A DNA stretch of 64,000 nucleotides from NCBI GenBank assembly GCA_017794825.1, contig CP051237.1, forward strand, positions 3,100,001-3,164,000. The letters run 5' to 3'. The translations under genes and the position numbers were made by a program. Origin of the DNA: Pararhizobium sp. (GTDB taxonomy: Bacteria; Pseudomonadota; Alphaproteobacteria; Rhizobiales; Rhizobiaceae). Each line of letters opens with the position of its first letter. Positions within the stretch are counted from its first letter, which is position 1. This document shows, one piece after another, positions 8,668 to 17,646 of this stretch. Under the pieces are notes generated by a model. It made no database searches and had not been told where the DNA came from. It was given only the letters and a program-made list of their open reading frames with translations.

Positions 8668-9477
8668 TTACTTCGTGATGCTCTTGCGACCGAGGGTTTC
8701 CACGTCGACGCACGTGGCGTAGGCGTAGGCGGTGTCATGGACGCCGAGCCTGTTGCAGAGCGCGGTGGAGGACGCATTGTCGCTCCGCACGCCGGTCATG
8801 AACGCGCGGGCGCCCTTTTCCTCCCACATGTGGACGATCATTTGCGCGCCGAGCAGCAGCGCGATCTTTTCGCCGCGACGATCCGGGCGCGTTGCGAGCA
8901 TGCCCCAGAATACCGTTTTCGCATGCGGACCGCCTGGCGGATGCATGAAGTAGGAAGAGGCCGTGGCGACCGGCTGACCGGCTTTATTAATTGCAACCAG
9001 ACAGGCGCCATTGCATTTCAGACCGCGCAGCATGGCGGCGGGAACCGGCATGACCTCGCAGCTATCCATGAGAGCAACGGTATCGGCGATGAAGTCGCCG
9101 GGCGTGTCCGCGTCTAGTGTCCGAACGGCGATATCGACAGGCAGGGAATGGTCCGACAAAGCCTTTCTCGACGCAGCATAGGCTTCCTCGCCGCCGAGGA
9201 AATGCTCGTGCCGGTCGGTCGACAGACCCCTGCTTTCCAGCGCTTCGTACAACGACTGGATCTGCGTCTTCGGAAAGAAATAGCAGGGCGCTGCGCCCTG
9301 AACGCGCGCGAGAGCCGACATGACATCGGCGGTGTCTTCCACCGGCTGGCTGACGCCGACCATCCGTCCGTAATAGGTAAAACGCGGATCATCGCGCACA
9401 AGCGACCACAAGGCCGCGCTGCGCTTCATCGCGGCGATGCTTTGCGCATTGCCGTAATACTCGTCCTCGCCAGCCAT
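8668..9477 (-). CDS. GNAT family N-acetyltransferase
   Basis: The product has 269 residues. The acyl-CoA-binding signature appears late: LATRPDRRGEKIALLLGAQM (about residues 195-215), followed by the typical TGVRSDNASSTALCNRLGV, where N and the CNRLG segment form the last part of the GNAT fold. The first 110 residues are unlike the core and may be a second, degenerate GNAT half. The substrate is unknown. A purine-rich GGGGAACGGGGG precedes the ATG. It lies between the phasin gene and a 58-base duplicate of that gene's end, suggesting insertion or replacement at this site. Confidence 0.8.
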   Translation of the reverse strand: MAGEDEYYGNAQSIAAMKRSAALWSLVRDDPRFTYYGRMVGVSQPVEDTADVMSALARVQGAAPCYFFPKTQIQSLYEALESRGLSTDRHEHFLGGEEAYAASRKALSDHSLPVDIAVRTLDADTPGDFIADTVALMDSCEVMPVPAAMLRGLKCNGACLVAINKAGQPVATASSYFMHPPGGPHAKTVFWGMLATRPDRRGEKIALLLGAQMIVHMWEEKGARAFMTGVRSDNASSTALCNRLGVHDTAYAYATCVDVETLGRKSITK

Positions 9478-9519
9478 TCCCCCGTTCCCCGTCGTGCGCA
9501 GGAATACCTCCGCAGCTTG

Positions 9520-10002
9520 TCAGCCCTTGCCGACGCCCTTCATCGCCTCGGCGATGCGATCCTTCATGCCGTTGAAGATCTTTTCATTCGCCGTCCGGGT
9601 TTCCTCGGCCATTTCCTTCATGAGGGTCAGGGCCTTTTCGATGGCGTCGGCATAGGCCTTCTGGTTGGCTTTCATGGCGTCGGGGTTGCCCGAAGCCGTG
9701 AGCGAGCCGGTGTAATCCTTGGCGGCGTCCGTCATCCGGTTGAGGATGGCCATCTGCTTTTCGAGCATGTCGCGATAGGTGTCGGCGGCCGACTTGTTGG
9801 CCTCGACCAGCGCCTCGAAATGCCGGCGATTGCGATTGACCACCTCGCCCATGTCGACATTGCCGGGCGTCATCGTTTTCATCCGCTCCATGAATTTCTG
9901 CGGATCGAACATGTCCTTCATCGCGTCCGGATCATAGAGACTGAAAAACTCTTCCATCATGCCGGCGGGGTCGAAGGGGGATTTTTCCGGTTTTTTGGCC
10001 AT
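9520..10002 (-). CDS. phasin family protein
   Basis: This 160-residue, mostly helical, lysine- and methionine-rich protein has the amphipathic heptad pattern of phasins: FSLYDPDAMKDMFDPQKFME, then NRRHFEALVEANKSAADTYR and QKAYADAIEKALTLMKEMAE. Phasins coat polyhydroxyalkanoate granules, although many alphaproteobacterial members are only loosely characterised. The ATG at 10002 is preferred because AGGAAAGGAC lies just upstream; an in-frame extension to 10092 lacks a comparable site. Its last 19 codons are copied downstream at 8599-8656. Confidence 0.8.
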   Translation of the reverse strand: MAKKPEKSPFDPAGMMEEFFSLYDPDAMKDMFDPQKFMERMKTMTPGNVDMGEVVNRNRRHFEALVEANKSAADTYRDMLEKQMAILNRMTDAAKDYTGSLTASGNPDAMKANQKAYADAIEKALTLMKEMAEETRTANEKIFNGMKDRIAEAMKGVGKG

Positions 10003-10215
10003 TGCGATTGTCCTTTCCTGGGGTGGATCTCGACGGGTGGTTTCCGGCGCAGCAGAACTCGATCCTGCGATGGTTTCGTGATCCCGCGACACAAGCGGGG
10101 CCGGCCCATGGTATGACGAAACGCGTCGGCGAGAAAGCCGTTCCTGATTTGCGGGTATCTGTGGTTGCGATATGCTACGAATGCATTTTCAGATTGCTTT
10201 GGCACAGGAGGCGTC

Positions 10216-10569
10216 ATGACGAAACACAGAATCTACTCGATGAGCTTCGCCAGCGTGTACCCGCACTACGTCGCCAAGGCGGAGCGCAAGGGCCGGACCA
10301 AGGCGGAGGTCGACGAGATCGTTCGCTGGCTGACAGGCTACGACCAGCAAGGTTTGGACGCCGAGATCGACAAGAAGACGGACTTCGAGACGTTTCTTCT
10401 GGAGGCGCCGAAGATGAATCCCTCGCGGGCCCTGATCAAAGGTGTGGTCTGCGGCGTGCGGGTGGAGGACATCGAGGAGCCCGTGATGCAGGACATTCGC
10501 TATCTCGACAAGATGGTTGACGAACTTGCAAAGGGCAAATCGATGGAAAAAATCCTGCGGACCGGCTGA
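10216..10569 (+). CDS. DUF2200 family protein
   Basis: This 117-residue cytoplasmic protein is recognised from its conserved N-terminus ([20 protein letters not shown]), [17 protein letters not shown], and LNPSR-like [16 protein letters not shown]. The family is widespread in bacteria, but its function is unknown to me. AGGAG lies five bases before the chosen ATG; upstream in-frame starts would add a divergent extension. A palindromic repeat of the family seen throughout the window follows its stop codon and could serve as its terminator. Confidence 0.85.
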   Translation: MTKHRIYSMSFASVYPHYVAKAERKGRTKAEVDEIVRWLTGYDQQGLDAEIDKKTDFETFLLEAPKMNPSRALIKGVVCGVRVEDIEEPVMQDIRYLDKMVDELAKGKSMEKILRTG

Positions 10570-10571
10570 TT

Positions 10572-10630
10572 CTCTCGTGCCGTGGACACGGCGCCGCTGG
10601 ATGCCGGATTAAACCCGGAATGAGGGTAAG
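10572..10630 (+). repeat. two-hairpin palindromic repeat, copy 1
   Basis: Forward-oriented copy. Hairpin 1 pairs 10577-10583 with 10588-10594 around the loop GGAC, with one G-T pair. Hairpin 2 pairs ATGCCGG with CCGGAAT (10601-10607 and 10615-10621) with one mismatch. The copy ends in ATGAGGGTAAG like the other forward copies. It lies between the DUF2200 gene and the convergent amidohydrolase gene, where it may act as a bidirectional terminator. Confidence 0.7.
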
Positions 10631-10659
10631 TGTATGATATACCTATATCAATACGCCCT

Positions 10660-11949
10660 CTATCCCTCGACGGGCGCGTAGTCGGCGGCGTCGACGCGGC
10701 CGGGGCGGCCGTCGAGCCCGAGCTTGGCTATGCGCGGCAGCGTTTCGCTGACGATCTTGCCCCGCCGCAAAACAACGAGCCGCGTCGCCTTCAGCCGGAT
10801 CGCCTCGATCGGGTCGCGCGCCTGCAACAGCACGCAATTCGCGGACTTGCCTTCGGCAACGCCGTAGTCGTCGATGCCCATCGCCTTCGCCGAATTGACG
10901 GTGATCGCGTCATAGGCCTGGCGCATGGCGTCAAGCGACGTCATCTGGCCGACATGCACGGCCATGTTCGCCACCTCCAGCATGTCCGCGTTTCCGAGCG
11001 AATACCAAGGATCCATGCAGCAATCCTGACCGAAGGCGACATTGACGCCCTGGGCGAGCAGCTCCGGCACGCGGGTCATGCCGCGGCGCTTCGGATAGGT
11101 GTCGTGGCGGCCCTGCAGGGTGATGTTGATCAGCGGATTGGGGATCGCGTGGATCTCCGCCTCCGCCATAAGCGGAAGCAGCTTGGAGACGTAGTAATTG
11201 TCCATCGAATGCATGGAGGTGAGATGCGAGCCGGCGACGCGGCCCTGCAGCCCGAGGCGCACGGTCTCGGCGGCGACCGTCTCGATATGACGCGACATCG
11301 GATCGTCGGTCTCGTCGCAATGGAAATCGACGCGAAGGCCGCGCTCGGCGGCGATCTCGCAAAGCCGCGTCACGGACCGGGCGCCGTCCTGCATGGTGCG
11401 TTCGAAATGCGGAATGCCGCCGACGACGTCGACGCCCATGTCGAGGGCGCGCAGCAGGTTCTTTTCCGCGGTTGGCGAGCGATAGAGACCGTCCTGCGGA
11501 AAGGCGACGAGCTGCAGGTCGATATAGGGCTTGACGCGCTCGCGCACGTCGAGAAGCGCCTCGACGGCGAGCAAGCGGTCATCGCAGACGTCGACATGGC
11601 TGCGGATCGACAACAATCCTTGAGAGACCGCCAGGTCGCAGTAGCGCAGCGCCCGCTCGATCACCGCCTCGTGGGTGAGCAGCGGCTTCAACTCGCCCCA
11701 CAACGCTATGCCTTCCAGCAGCGTGCCGGACCGGTTGAGCCGGGGCAGACCCAGAGACAGCGTCGCGTCCATGTGGAAATGCGGGTCGATGAAATGCGGC
11801 GAGAGCAGGCGCCCGCCGGCGTCGATGACGCGCGCGGCCTCGCCTTCGACGCCCCTGGCGATCGCCTCGAAGCGGCCCCCCGATATCGCGACGTCGACGC
11901 CTTCGCGTCCGTCCGGAAGATTGGCGTTCCTGATCAGGATATCGAACAT
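10660..11949 (-). CDS. codA: cytosine deaminase-type amidohydrolase
   Basis: This 429-residue TIM-barrel amidohydrolase closely follows E. coli CodA along its length: DPHFHMD (metal HxH), [28 protein letters not shown] (His and Glu), [26 protein letters not shown] and [14 protein letters not shown] (metal Asp). CodA converts cytosine to uracil and ammonia. The residue after the metal Asp is Cys here; from memory it is Asp in E. coli (FGHDDVFDPWY), a position known to affect specificity, so isocytosine or another pyrimidine-like substrate is possible. The ATG at 11949 is chosen for its AAGGG site at suitable spacing. It diverges from hisC. Confidence 0.8.
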   Translation of the reverse strand: MFDILIRNANLPDGREGVDVAISGGRFEAIARGVEGEAARVIDAGGRLLSPHFIDPHFHMDATLSLGLPRLNRSGTLLEGIALWGELKPLLTHEAVIERALRYCDLAVSQGLLSIRSHVDVCDDRLLAVEALLDVRERVKPYIDLQLVAFPQDGLYRSPTAEKNLLRALDMGVDVVGGIPHFERTMQDGARSVTRLCEIAAERGLRVDFHCDETDDPMSRHIETVAAETVRLGLQGRVAGSHLTSMHSMDNYYVSKLLPLMAEAEIHAIPNPLINITLQGRHDTYPKRRGMTRVPELLAQGVNVAFGQDCCMDPWYSLGNADMLEVANMAVHVGQMTSLDAMRQAYDAITVNSAKAMGIDDYGVAEGKSANCVLLQARDPIEAIRLKATRLVVLRRGKIVSETLPRIAKLGLDGRPGRVDAADYAPVEG

Positions 11950-12144
11950 GCGGCGCATTCCCTTGCGGTGTCTTTGAACCGGACCATCACTGCATGGCGA
12001 CGGGCTGCGCCGCAAGGGGTCGCGGCGTCATTAACTGGCGCCGGGTCCGCCGAAACTCTCGACATCGGAGGCGCTTGGCGCTATGCCCGCCCAGACGTGG
12101 CGCAGTCTGGGCCATGTCTGAGCCAGGTCTGGACAGGAAGATCG

Positions 12145-13251
12145 ATGAGCAGCGCAGAAAACAGGCCGGCGCCGAAGCCGGGCGTGATGGATATTGCACC
12201 TTACGTGCCGGGCAAGGATTCAGCCCCCGGCGTCGCAAAGGTTTACAAGCTTTCAGCCAACGAGACGCCGCTGGGACCGAGCCCTCATGTGGCCGGCGCG
12301 ATGGCGCACGCTCTGGAGCATCCGGAGATCTATCCGGACGGCGGATCGACGAAACTGCGCGAGGCGATCGCCGCGCGGCACGGGCTTAACGCCGCCAATA
12401 TCGTCTGCGGCAACGGTTCCGACGAATTGCTGGGACTTCTGTGCCAGACCTATCTCGCGCCCGGCGACGAGGCGATCGTCACCGAACACGGCTTTCTTGT
12501 CTACAAGATCCAGATCACCGCCGCCGGCGCGACGCCGGTGACCGTTCCGGAGACCGATCTGCGGGCCGATGTCGACGCGATCCTCGCCGCGGTGACGGAG
12601 CGCGCCAGGCTCGTCTTCATCGCCAATCCGAACAATCCCACCGGCACCTATCTGCCGGCCGACGAATTGCGCCGCCTGCAGGCGGGGCTGCCGGGCAACG
12701 TGTTGCTGGTGATCGACGCCGCTTACGCCGAGTATGTGCGGCGCAACGACTACGAGGCGGGGATAGAACTGGTTTCCGGCAACGAAAACGTCGTCATGAC
12801 CCGCACGTTCTCGAAGATCTATGGTCTGGCGGGTCTGCGTGTCGGCTGGATGTATGCGCCGCTGGCGGTCGCCGACGCCGTCAACCGGGTGCGCGGGCCG
12901 TTCAACCTCAACGCCGTCGCCATCGAGGCGGGCGCCGCGGCGATCGCCGACCGCGATCATGTGGACAGGGCCGTCGCCTACAATCTGCGCTGGATCGAGC
13001 GTCTGACGACGGAGATCGAGGCGCTGGGACTTGGCGTCACGCCTTCGGTCGGCAATTTCATTCTCATCCATTTCGGCGAGGAACCAGGCAGGTCTGCGGC
13101 GCAAGCGGATGATTTTCTTTCCGCGCGCGGCCTCGTGCTGCGGCGCGTGACGGCTTACGGCTTTCCGGACGCCTTGCGCATGAGCGTCGGCCCCGAAGAG
13201 GCCAACGAAGCGGTGATCGCCGCCCTGAAGGAATTCCTGGACAAGACATGA
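12145..13251 (+). CDS. hisC: histidinol-phosphate aminotransferase
   Basis: This 368-residue fold-type I PLP aminotransferase shows [13 protein letters not shown] (substrate arm), [29 protein letters not shown] and the PLP-lysine motif [17 protein letters not shown]. It transfers an amino group from glutamate to imidazole-acetol phosphate; in alphaproteobacteria homologues next to tyrA may also transaminate aromatic 2-oxo acids. The ATG at 12145 has AGGAAG nine bases upstream; a longer in-frame extension to 10630 is antisense to the amidohydrolase gene and rejected. The stop overlaps the tyrA start (ATGA), so the two are translationally coupled. Confidence 0.93.
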   Translation: MSSAENRPAPKPGVMDIAPYVPGKDSAPGVAKVYKLSANETPLGPSPHVAGAMAHALEHPEIYPDGGSTKLREAIAARHGLNAANIVCGNGSDELLGLLCQTYLAPGDEAIVTEHGFLVYKIQITAAGATPVTVPETDLRADVDAILAAVTERARLVFIANPNNPTGTYLPADELRRLQAGLPGNVLLVIDAAYAEYVRRNDYEAGIELVSGNENVVMTRTFSKIYGLAGLRVGWMYAPLAVADAVNRVRGPFNLNAVAIEAGAAAIADRDHVDRAVAYNLRWIERLTTEIEALGLGVTPSVGNFILIHFGEEPGRSAAQADDFLSARGLVLRRVTAYGFPDALRMSVGPEEANEAVIAALKEFLDKT

Positions 13252-14192
13252 CCACGAAGCAATTCGACAAAATAGCGCTGATCGGCATCGGCCTCATCGG
13301 CTCCTCTCTTGCACGCGTCATCCGGCAGAGGGGCCTTGCCGGCACGGTCGCGATCGCCACCCGCTCGTCCGAAACATTGGAGCGGGCGCACGATCTCGGG
13401 CTTGGAGACAGCTATACGACCTCCAGCGCGGAAGCCGTGCGCGACGCGGATCTGGTGATCGTCAGCGTGCCGGTAGGCTCGTCGGAGAAGGTGGCGCGCG
13501 AAATCGCAGGCGACCTGAAGGAGGGCGCGATCGTCACTGACGTCGGCTCGACCAAGGAATCCGTCGTCGAGCAGATGAAACCGCATATTCCCGAACACGC
13601 GCATTTCATTCCGGGCCATCCGATCGCCGGAACGGAGCATTCCGGACCGGATTCCGGTTTCGCGACGCTGTTTGAGGGCCGCTGGTGCATTCTCACGCCG
13701 CTGCCCGGCACGGACGAGGAGGCGCTCCAGAAACTGACGACGTTCTGGGAAAGCTGCGGCTCGATGGTCGACCGGATGGATCCGCACCGCCACGACCTGG
13801 TGCTCGCCATCGTCTCGCATCTGCCGCAGATCATCGCCTACAATATCGTGGGCACCGCTGACGATCTGGAAACCGTGACGGAATCGGAAGTTATCAAATA
13901 CTCGGCCTCGGGATTTCGCGACTTTACGCGCCTTGCCGCCTCCGATCCCACCATGTGGCGGGATGTGTGCCTGCACAACCGGGACGCCATCCTGGAAATG
14001 CTGGCGCGCTTTTCGGAAGATCTCGCCTCGCTGCAGCGGGCGATCCGCTGGGGCGACGGCGACAAGCTGTTCGACCTGTTCAGCCACACGCGGCATATCC
14101 GCAAGTCGATCATCGAGGCGGGCCAGGACGTCGAGGCGCCCGACTTCGGCCGGCATCCCGAATATGTGCCGCCGGAGAAGCGCGGCGGTTAG
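13248..14192 (+). CDS. tyrA: prephenate/cyclohexadienyl dehydrogenase
   Basis: The protein has 314 residues. The N-terminal Rossmann motif [18 protein letters not shown] is followed by [13 protein letters not shown] and then the family-specific [25 protein letters not shown] and a C-terminal helical domain with [17 protein letters not shown]. It oxidatively decarboxylates prephenate (or arogenate) with NAD(P)+ in tyrosine synthesis. The four-base overlap with hisC makes this an aromatic/histidine aminotransferase operon, a common alphaproteobacterial pairing. There is no ACT domain, so tyrosine feedback through such a domain is not expected. Confidence 0.93.
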   Translation: MTTKQFDKIALIGIGLIGSSLARVIRQRGLAGTVAIATRSSETLERAHDLGLGDSYTTSSAEAVRDADLVIVSVPVGSSEKVAREIAGDLKEGAIVTDVGSTKESVVEQMKPHIPEHAHFIPGHPIAGTEHSGPDSGFATLFEGRWCILTPLPGTDEEALQKLTTFWESCGSMVDRMDPHRHDLVLAIVSHLPQIIAYNIVGTADDLETVTESEVIKYSASGFRDFTRLAASDPTMWRDVCLHNRDAILEMLARFSEDLASLQRAIRWGDGDKLFDLFSHTRHIRKSIIEAGQDVEAPDFGRHPEYVPPEKRGG

Positions 14193-14209
14193 CGACGATT
14201 TTCTTCTTT

Positions 14210-14264
14210 GGCCATGCGGACGCGTGGCCACTGGGTGCCGAATCAAGTCCGGCATGAGGGTAAA
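14210..14264 (+). repeat. two-hairpin palindromic repeat, copy 2 (forward)
   Basis: This degenerate forward copy follows tyrA. The outer stem GGCCA/TGGCC takes the place of hairpin 1, and TGCCG/CGGCA forms hairpin 2; the copy ends ATGAGGGTAAA. With the inverted copy 24 bases further on, it fills the 219-base gap between two convergent genes. Confidence 0.65.
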
Positions 14265-14287
14265 TAATTGAATCAGCAACATAAAAA

Positions 14288-14338
14288 CCCTCATTGCGGG
14301 CTCGACCCGCAATCCAGCAGCGCCGCGTGCGCGGCGCG
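14288..14338 (-). repeat. two-hairpin palindromic repeat, copy 3 (inverted)
   Basis: This is one of the cleanest copies, in reverse orientation. ATTGCGGG (14293-14300) pairs perfectly with CCCGCAAT (14306-14313) around CTCGA, and GCGCCGC (14320-14326) with GCGGCGC (14331-14337) around GTGC. It faces copy 2 and lies downstream of the DUF2125 gene. The remaining bases of the gap (14339-14411) show nothing recognisable. Confidence 0.8.
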
Positions 14339-14411
14339 CAAGAAGGAGAAAGTCCGTGCGATGTGGATATGCGCCCGGCCTGCGGCTCACGGCCCGTTGG
14401 CCGGTGGGGGG

Positions 14412-15419
14412 TCAATACCGTTGCGGGCGCAGCGGCGGAATGCGGCCCAACGTGAAGAAGGCGATAGAGACCTTGCCGCGCCGGACCGTGACCGGAAGCT
14501 TGATTTCGCCGGTTCCTGACAGCGTCGACAGCACCGAGCGGACGTTTTCGATGGCGCCGGTCGGGTCGGGCACGCCGCGCGCCAGCTCCATGACGCCGGC
14601 GAGATCGCGAATGCTCAGGTCGAAGCGTCCGTCCAGCAGGCCGCGCTGATCGATCGAGAACGGGCCCTGGACGGCGATTCGGGCGCCGTTGTCGAGGGCG
14701 AGGACGAAGTTCTTCAATGAACCGCTTGCGCCGATCCAGGGGTAATCCTGCGTCGGCTGCTTTCCTGACAGGAGCCAGGCCCGATCGTCGACGCTGACGT
14801 CGAGATCAAGATCGAAGGCGGGCGCGTCGCCGGCCTCGGTCGCCAGCCGCGCGTTGCGCAGCATCGCCGCGAAATCCAGATTGTCGCCATTCTGGCGGGT
14901 GTGGAATTCGCTTGTATCCGTGGCGAGCGACACGTCGTCGGCGCCGTCCGTCATTACGGCCTTGCTTTCCTCGACATGCACCGAGGCGCGGTCGAGCCCG
15001 TTAAGCCCGAAAACGGTGCTCGACTGCAATGACCGCCATTCGAAATCGGCGCGGTCGCCGCGCGGCGACACGATAGTGACGGGGCTGTCGAGCTCGGAGA
15101 TGATGTGGTTGGGATTGTAGACCTGCGCGGCGGTGCGGAACGCGCCCGCCGACAGTTGCGAGGAATCGACCTCGCTGACCGCCGTCACCGAATCGCAGAA
15201 CACGCCGAGGCGGAAGGGAAAGCCGCGCACCTGCATGTCTTCGCAATCGGCCGCGACGCTGTTCAGCGACAGGTTCGCGAGCACCATCTCGCTGCGCGCC
15301 TTTACCTCGCCGGCGAGGTAATACCACAGGCCCGCATAGCCCGCGAAAAGCGCCACGATGAAGACCGCCAGAAAAATGAGACGCCGGGCGTACCGGCCGC
15401 CAGTCTGCGAAGTGGTCAT
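14412..15419 (-). CDS. DUF2125 domain protein, membrane-anchored
   Basis: The product has 335 residues. A basic N-terminus and one transmembrane helix (LIFLAVFIVALFAGYAGLWY, about residues 15-35) precede a large periplasmic part rich in beta structure, with the conserved AADCEDMQVRGFPFRLGVFC near residue 60-80. This matches the DUF2125 family of alphaproteobacteria, distantly AsmA-like; the function is unknown. ATG 15419 has GGAG six bases upstream, whereas the TTG at 15434 lies before that site. Confidence 0.8.
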   Translation of the reverse strand: MTTSQTGGRYARRLIFLAVFIVALFAGYAGLWYYLAGEVKARSEMVLANLSLNSVAADCEDMQVRGFPFRLGVFCDSVTAVSEVDSSQLSAGAFRTAAQVYNPNHIISELDSPVTIVSPRGDRADFEWRSLQSSTVFGLNGLDRASVHVEESKAVMTDGADDVSLATDTSEFHTRQNGDNLDFAAMLRNARLATEAGDAPAFDLDLDVSVDDRAWLLSGKQPTQDYPWIGASGSLKNFVLALDNGARIAVQGPFSIDQRGLLDGRFDLSIRDLAGVMELARGVPDPTGAIENVRSVLSTLSGTGEIKLPVTVRRGKVSIAFFTLGRIPPLRPQRY

Positions 15420-15472
15420 CGATTCTCCAGCCAATACTTCAATTCGCGCGCGTTTCGAACTATGTCACGGAT

Positions 15473-16003
15473 ATGGACGATTTTTGGGTCTTTGGCTACG
15501 GGTCGCTGATGTGGCGGCCGGGTTTCCAGTTTCGCGAGGCGCGGCGCGGACGGATCTACGGATACCGGCGCGCGCTGTGCATCCACTCATTCATTCATCG
15601 CGGCACGCCGGAACGGCCGGGGCTGGTGCTCGGGCTCGACCGGGGCGGCTCCTGCACGGGGATGGTGTTCAAGGTCCGCGGGGAGGACCATGACGAGGTG
15701 GTCGCCTATCTGCGCGCCCGGGAAATGACCAACAAGGTCTATATGGAGCGCCGTCTGACGGCCTATCTCGCCAATGGCGAGCAGGTGGAGGCCCTGTCCT
15801 TCGTGACGGACCGCCGGCATCCGCAATACGCCGGCGCGCTGGAGATCGACGAGGCGGCGCATCGCGTCGCTGTTTCCGAGGGCCAGTCGGGCCACAACGC
15901 CGACTACGTGCTGAGCACCGTCAGGCATCTCAGGGAAATGCGGATCCGCGATCACTTGCTGGAGGCGGTGGCCGAACGGCTGGAGCCCGTCAGTTCCTCG
16001 TAG
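15473..16003 (+). CDS. chaC: ChaC-type gamma-glutamylcyclotransferase
   Basis: The protein has 176 residues. It opens with the glutamine-cyclotransferase substrate loop (FWVFGYGSLMWRPGF) and contains GYRRALCIHSFIHRGTPERP, GMVFKV and the catalytic Glu in YLRAREM. ChaC proteins split glutathione into 5-oxoproline and Cys-Gly in the cytoplasm. Length fits the bacterial family. Its 3' end overlaps that of the convergent plsC gene by 52 bases, an unusually long overlap that precludes a terminator between them. Confidence 0.9.
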   Translation: MDDFWVFGYGSLMWRPGFQFREARRGRIYGYRRALCIHSFIHRGTPERPGLVLGLDRGGSCTGMVFKVRGEDHDEVVAYLRAREMTNKVYMERRLTAYLANGEQVEALSFVTDRRHPQYAGALEIDEAAHRVAVSEGQSGHNADYVLSTVRHLREMRIRDHLLEAVAERLEPVSSS

Positions 16004-16761
16004 CGTTTGCGGGCTGTCCCGGACAGCGGCAGATGCGGATTGTCCTCGATCGTTCTGACCAGCAGCTCGTCGGTTGCGGATTCGGTGACGTCGACCAGCT
16101 TGTCGAGGAAGGCGTCGGGCTTCATGCCCGGCTGGATCGGCTCGAGAAAGCGCACACGAATGTGGCCCGGATAGCGGATGAACTTGCGCCGCGGCCAGAA
16201 CAGGCCCGGAACCATGGCGACCGGCACGACAGGAACCTTCAACTGGTCGTAGAGCCGGGCTATGCCGAACTTGTAGACCGGTTCGGCGCCGACCGGGCGC
16301 CGCGTGCCTTCCGGATAGATGATGAGCTGGCGTCCGTCCGCCATCTGCTTGCGGGTGCGTTCGAGCACCGCGGGCATGACGCTGGATTTCGCGCCGCGAT
16401 CGATCGGCACCATGCGCATCTTGACGACGTACCAGCCGAAGAGCGGGATCCACGTAAGCTCCCTCTTGAGAATGTAGAAGGGATCGTCCAGGTGCGGCAG
16501 CAGCGCATAGGCGTCCCAGAAGGACTGGTGTTTCGGGGCGATGATGTAGGGCCCGTCGGGCAGGTTCTCGAGACCTTCGACCGAATAGCTCGTTCCCACG
16601 ATGACCTTGAGGAGCCAGTGGTTGGACCGCACCCAGTTTTTCGGAATCACCCAGGCGTTCTTACGGCGCATCAGGAAATAGGCCGGCGAAAAGATGATCA
16701 TCTGGACGATCAGGTTCAGATAGAAGGCCAGATTGAACAGCATGGAGCGGAGCAGGACCAT
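15952..16761 (-). CDS. plsC: 1-acyl-sn-glycerol-3-phosphate acyltransferase
   Basis: The enzyme has 269 residues. An N-terminal hydrophobic anchor (residues 3-30) is followed by the acyltransferase motifs: KHQSFWDAY (HX4D), then IDRGAKSS, YPEGTRRPVG, and VPVVPVAMVPG. It acylates lysophosphatidic acid to phosphatidic acid at the inner membrane. It lies eight bases after the ydcF-like gene and is the last gene of an apparent ftsE-ftsX-ydcF-plsC set on this strand. Its end overlaps chaC. Confidence 0.92.
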   Translation of the reverse strand: MVLLRSMLFNLAFYLNLIVQMIIFSPAYFLMRRKNAWVIPKNWVRSNHWLLKVIVGTSYSVEGLENLPDGPYIIAPKHQSFWDAYALLPHLDDPFYILKRELTWIPLFGWYVVKMRMVPIDRGAKSSVMPAVLERTRKQMADGRQLIIYPEGTRRPVGAEPVYKFGIARLYDQLKVPVVPVAMVPGLFWPRRKFIRYPGHIRVRFLEPIQPGMKPDAFLDKLVDVTESATDELLVRTIEDNPHLPLSGTARKRYEELTGSSRSATASSK

Positions 16762-16769
16762 GACTGGCT

Positions 16770-17522
16770 CTAATCGGTCACGGGGTCTTGCGTGTCAAGG
16801 CTGCGCGCTGTCGGCCGTCCGGCGGCGTGCGCGACGGAGCGCAGGAAATCGCCGGCGACGTCGGTTCCCGTCGCCAGCCGCAGCCGCGCTATCAGATATT
16901 TGGCGTATTCCTCGACCAGCGGGCGCCACAGCGCCGGCCTGCGCACCCAGTCATAGTTGCGGAACTCATCCGGAACCACGGGGTAGGGGATGAATTCGAC
17001 GTCTTCGTCAAGCCGGCGCAGTTCGATCAGGCTGCGCGGCATGTGATCGCTGCTGGTGACGACGATGATGCGCGCGAAACCATTGTCCCTGACCCATTCG
17101 CCGACCTCGACGGCGTTGCCTTCGGTGTCGAGCGCGTCGTGACCGATATCCACGCAGCATTCGAACAGCGCGGGTTCGGTGGAGGTGAGTTTGCGGATTT
17201 GCTCGCCCGTGGTGCTCGGGTAGACGCCGGAGATCAGCAGACGGTTGGCCAGCCCCCTGTCGAGAAGCTCGAGCCCATATTCGATACGGTGGCTACGCCC
17301 CGTCAGGACGACGATGCCGTCGGCCGCCGCGACGTCCTTCGGCGGCGTGGCGGATGTGATCTCGCTGGAAAACCGGAAGAAGCCGCCGACCAGCGCGCCG
17401 AATCCGAGCACGACGATCCAGATGACGATCACCATCAATGCGCGCAAGACGCGCCGCAGCCCGCCGCGTTTTCTTGGCGGTGGCTGGTCTTCCAGATCAG
17501 GGTTCTTGTCTTCGACGCCCAT
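16770..17522 (-). CDS. YdcF/SanA-like DUF218 membrane protein
   Basis: This 250-residue protein has a single N-terminal transmembrane helix (about residues 28-50) and then the DUF218 fold: DGIVVLTGRSHRIEYGLELL, NRLLISGV, NAVEVGEWV and RIIVVTSSDHMPRSLIELRR. The family (YdcF, SanA, ElyC) is tied to envelope maintenance, but biochemical activity is unclear. It lies downstream of ftsX with a gap of 124 bases and is tightly followed by plsC. Confidence 0.85.
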   Translation of the reverse strand: MGVEDKNPDLEDQPPPRKRGGLRRVLRALMVIVIWIVVLGFGALVGGFFRFSSEITSATPPKDVAAADGIVVLTGRSHRIEYGLELLDRGLANRLLISGVYPSTTGEQIRKLTSTEPALFECCVDIGHDALDTEGNAVEVGEWVRDNGFARIIVVTSSDHMPRSLIELRRLDEDVEFIPYPVVPDEFRNYDWVRRPALWRPLVEEYAKYLIARLRLATGTDVAGDFLRSVAHAAGRPTARSLDTQDPVTD

Positions 17523-17646
17523 GACTATGCCGCAAATGTACAGGAGAGGATTGTACGCGCTTTATCGCGGTGTCAACGAACAATGACCGCTTTGGTTGCC
17601 GGAAGCCGTCATTAGGCGCTTTAGGCGGCGCTTCACAGTTGCCTGA

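Noticed and set aside
10630..12144. Long plus-strand extension upstream of hisC
   Set aside because: It is antisense to the amidohydrolase gene, and hisC has its own ribosome-binding site and normal length from 12145.
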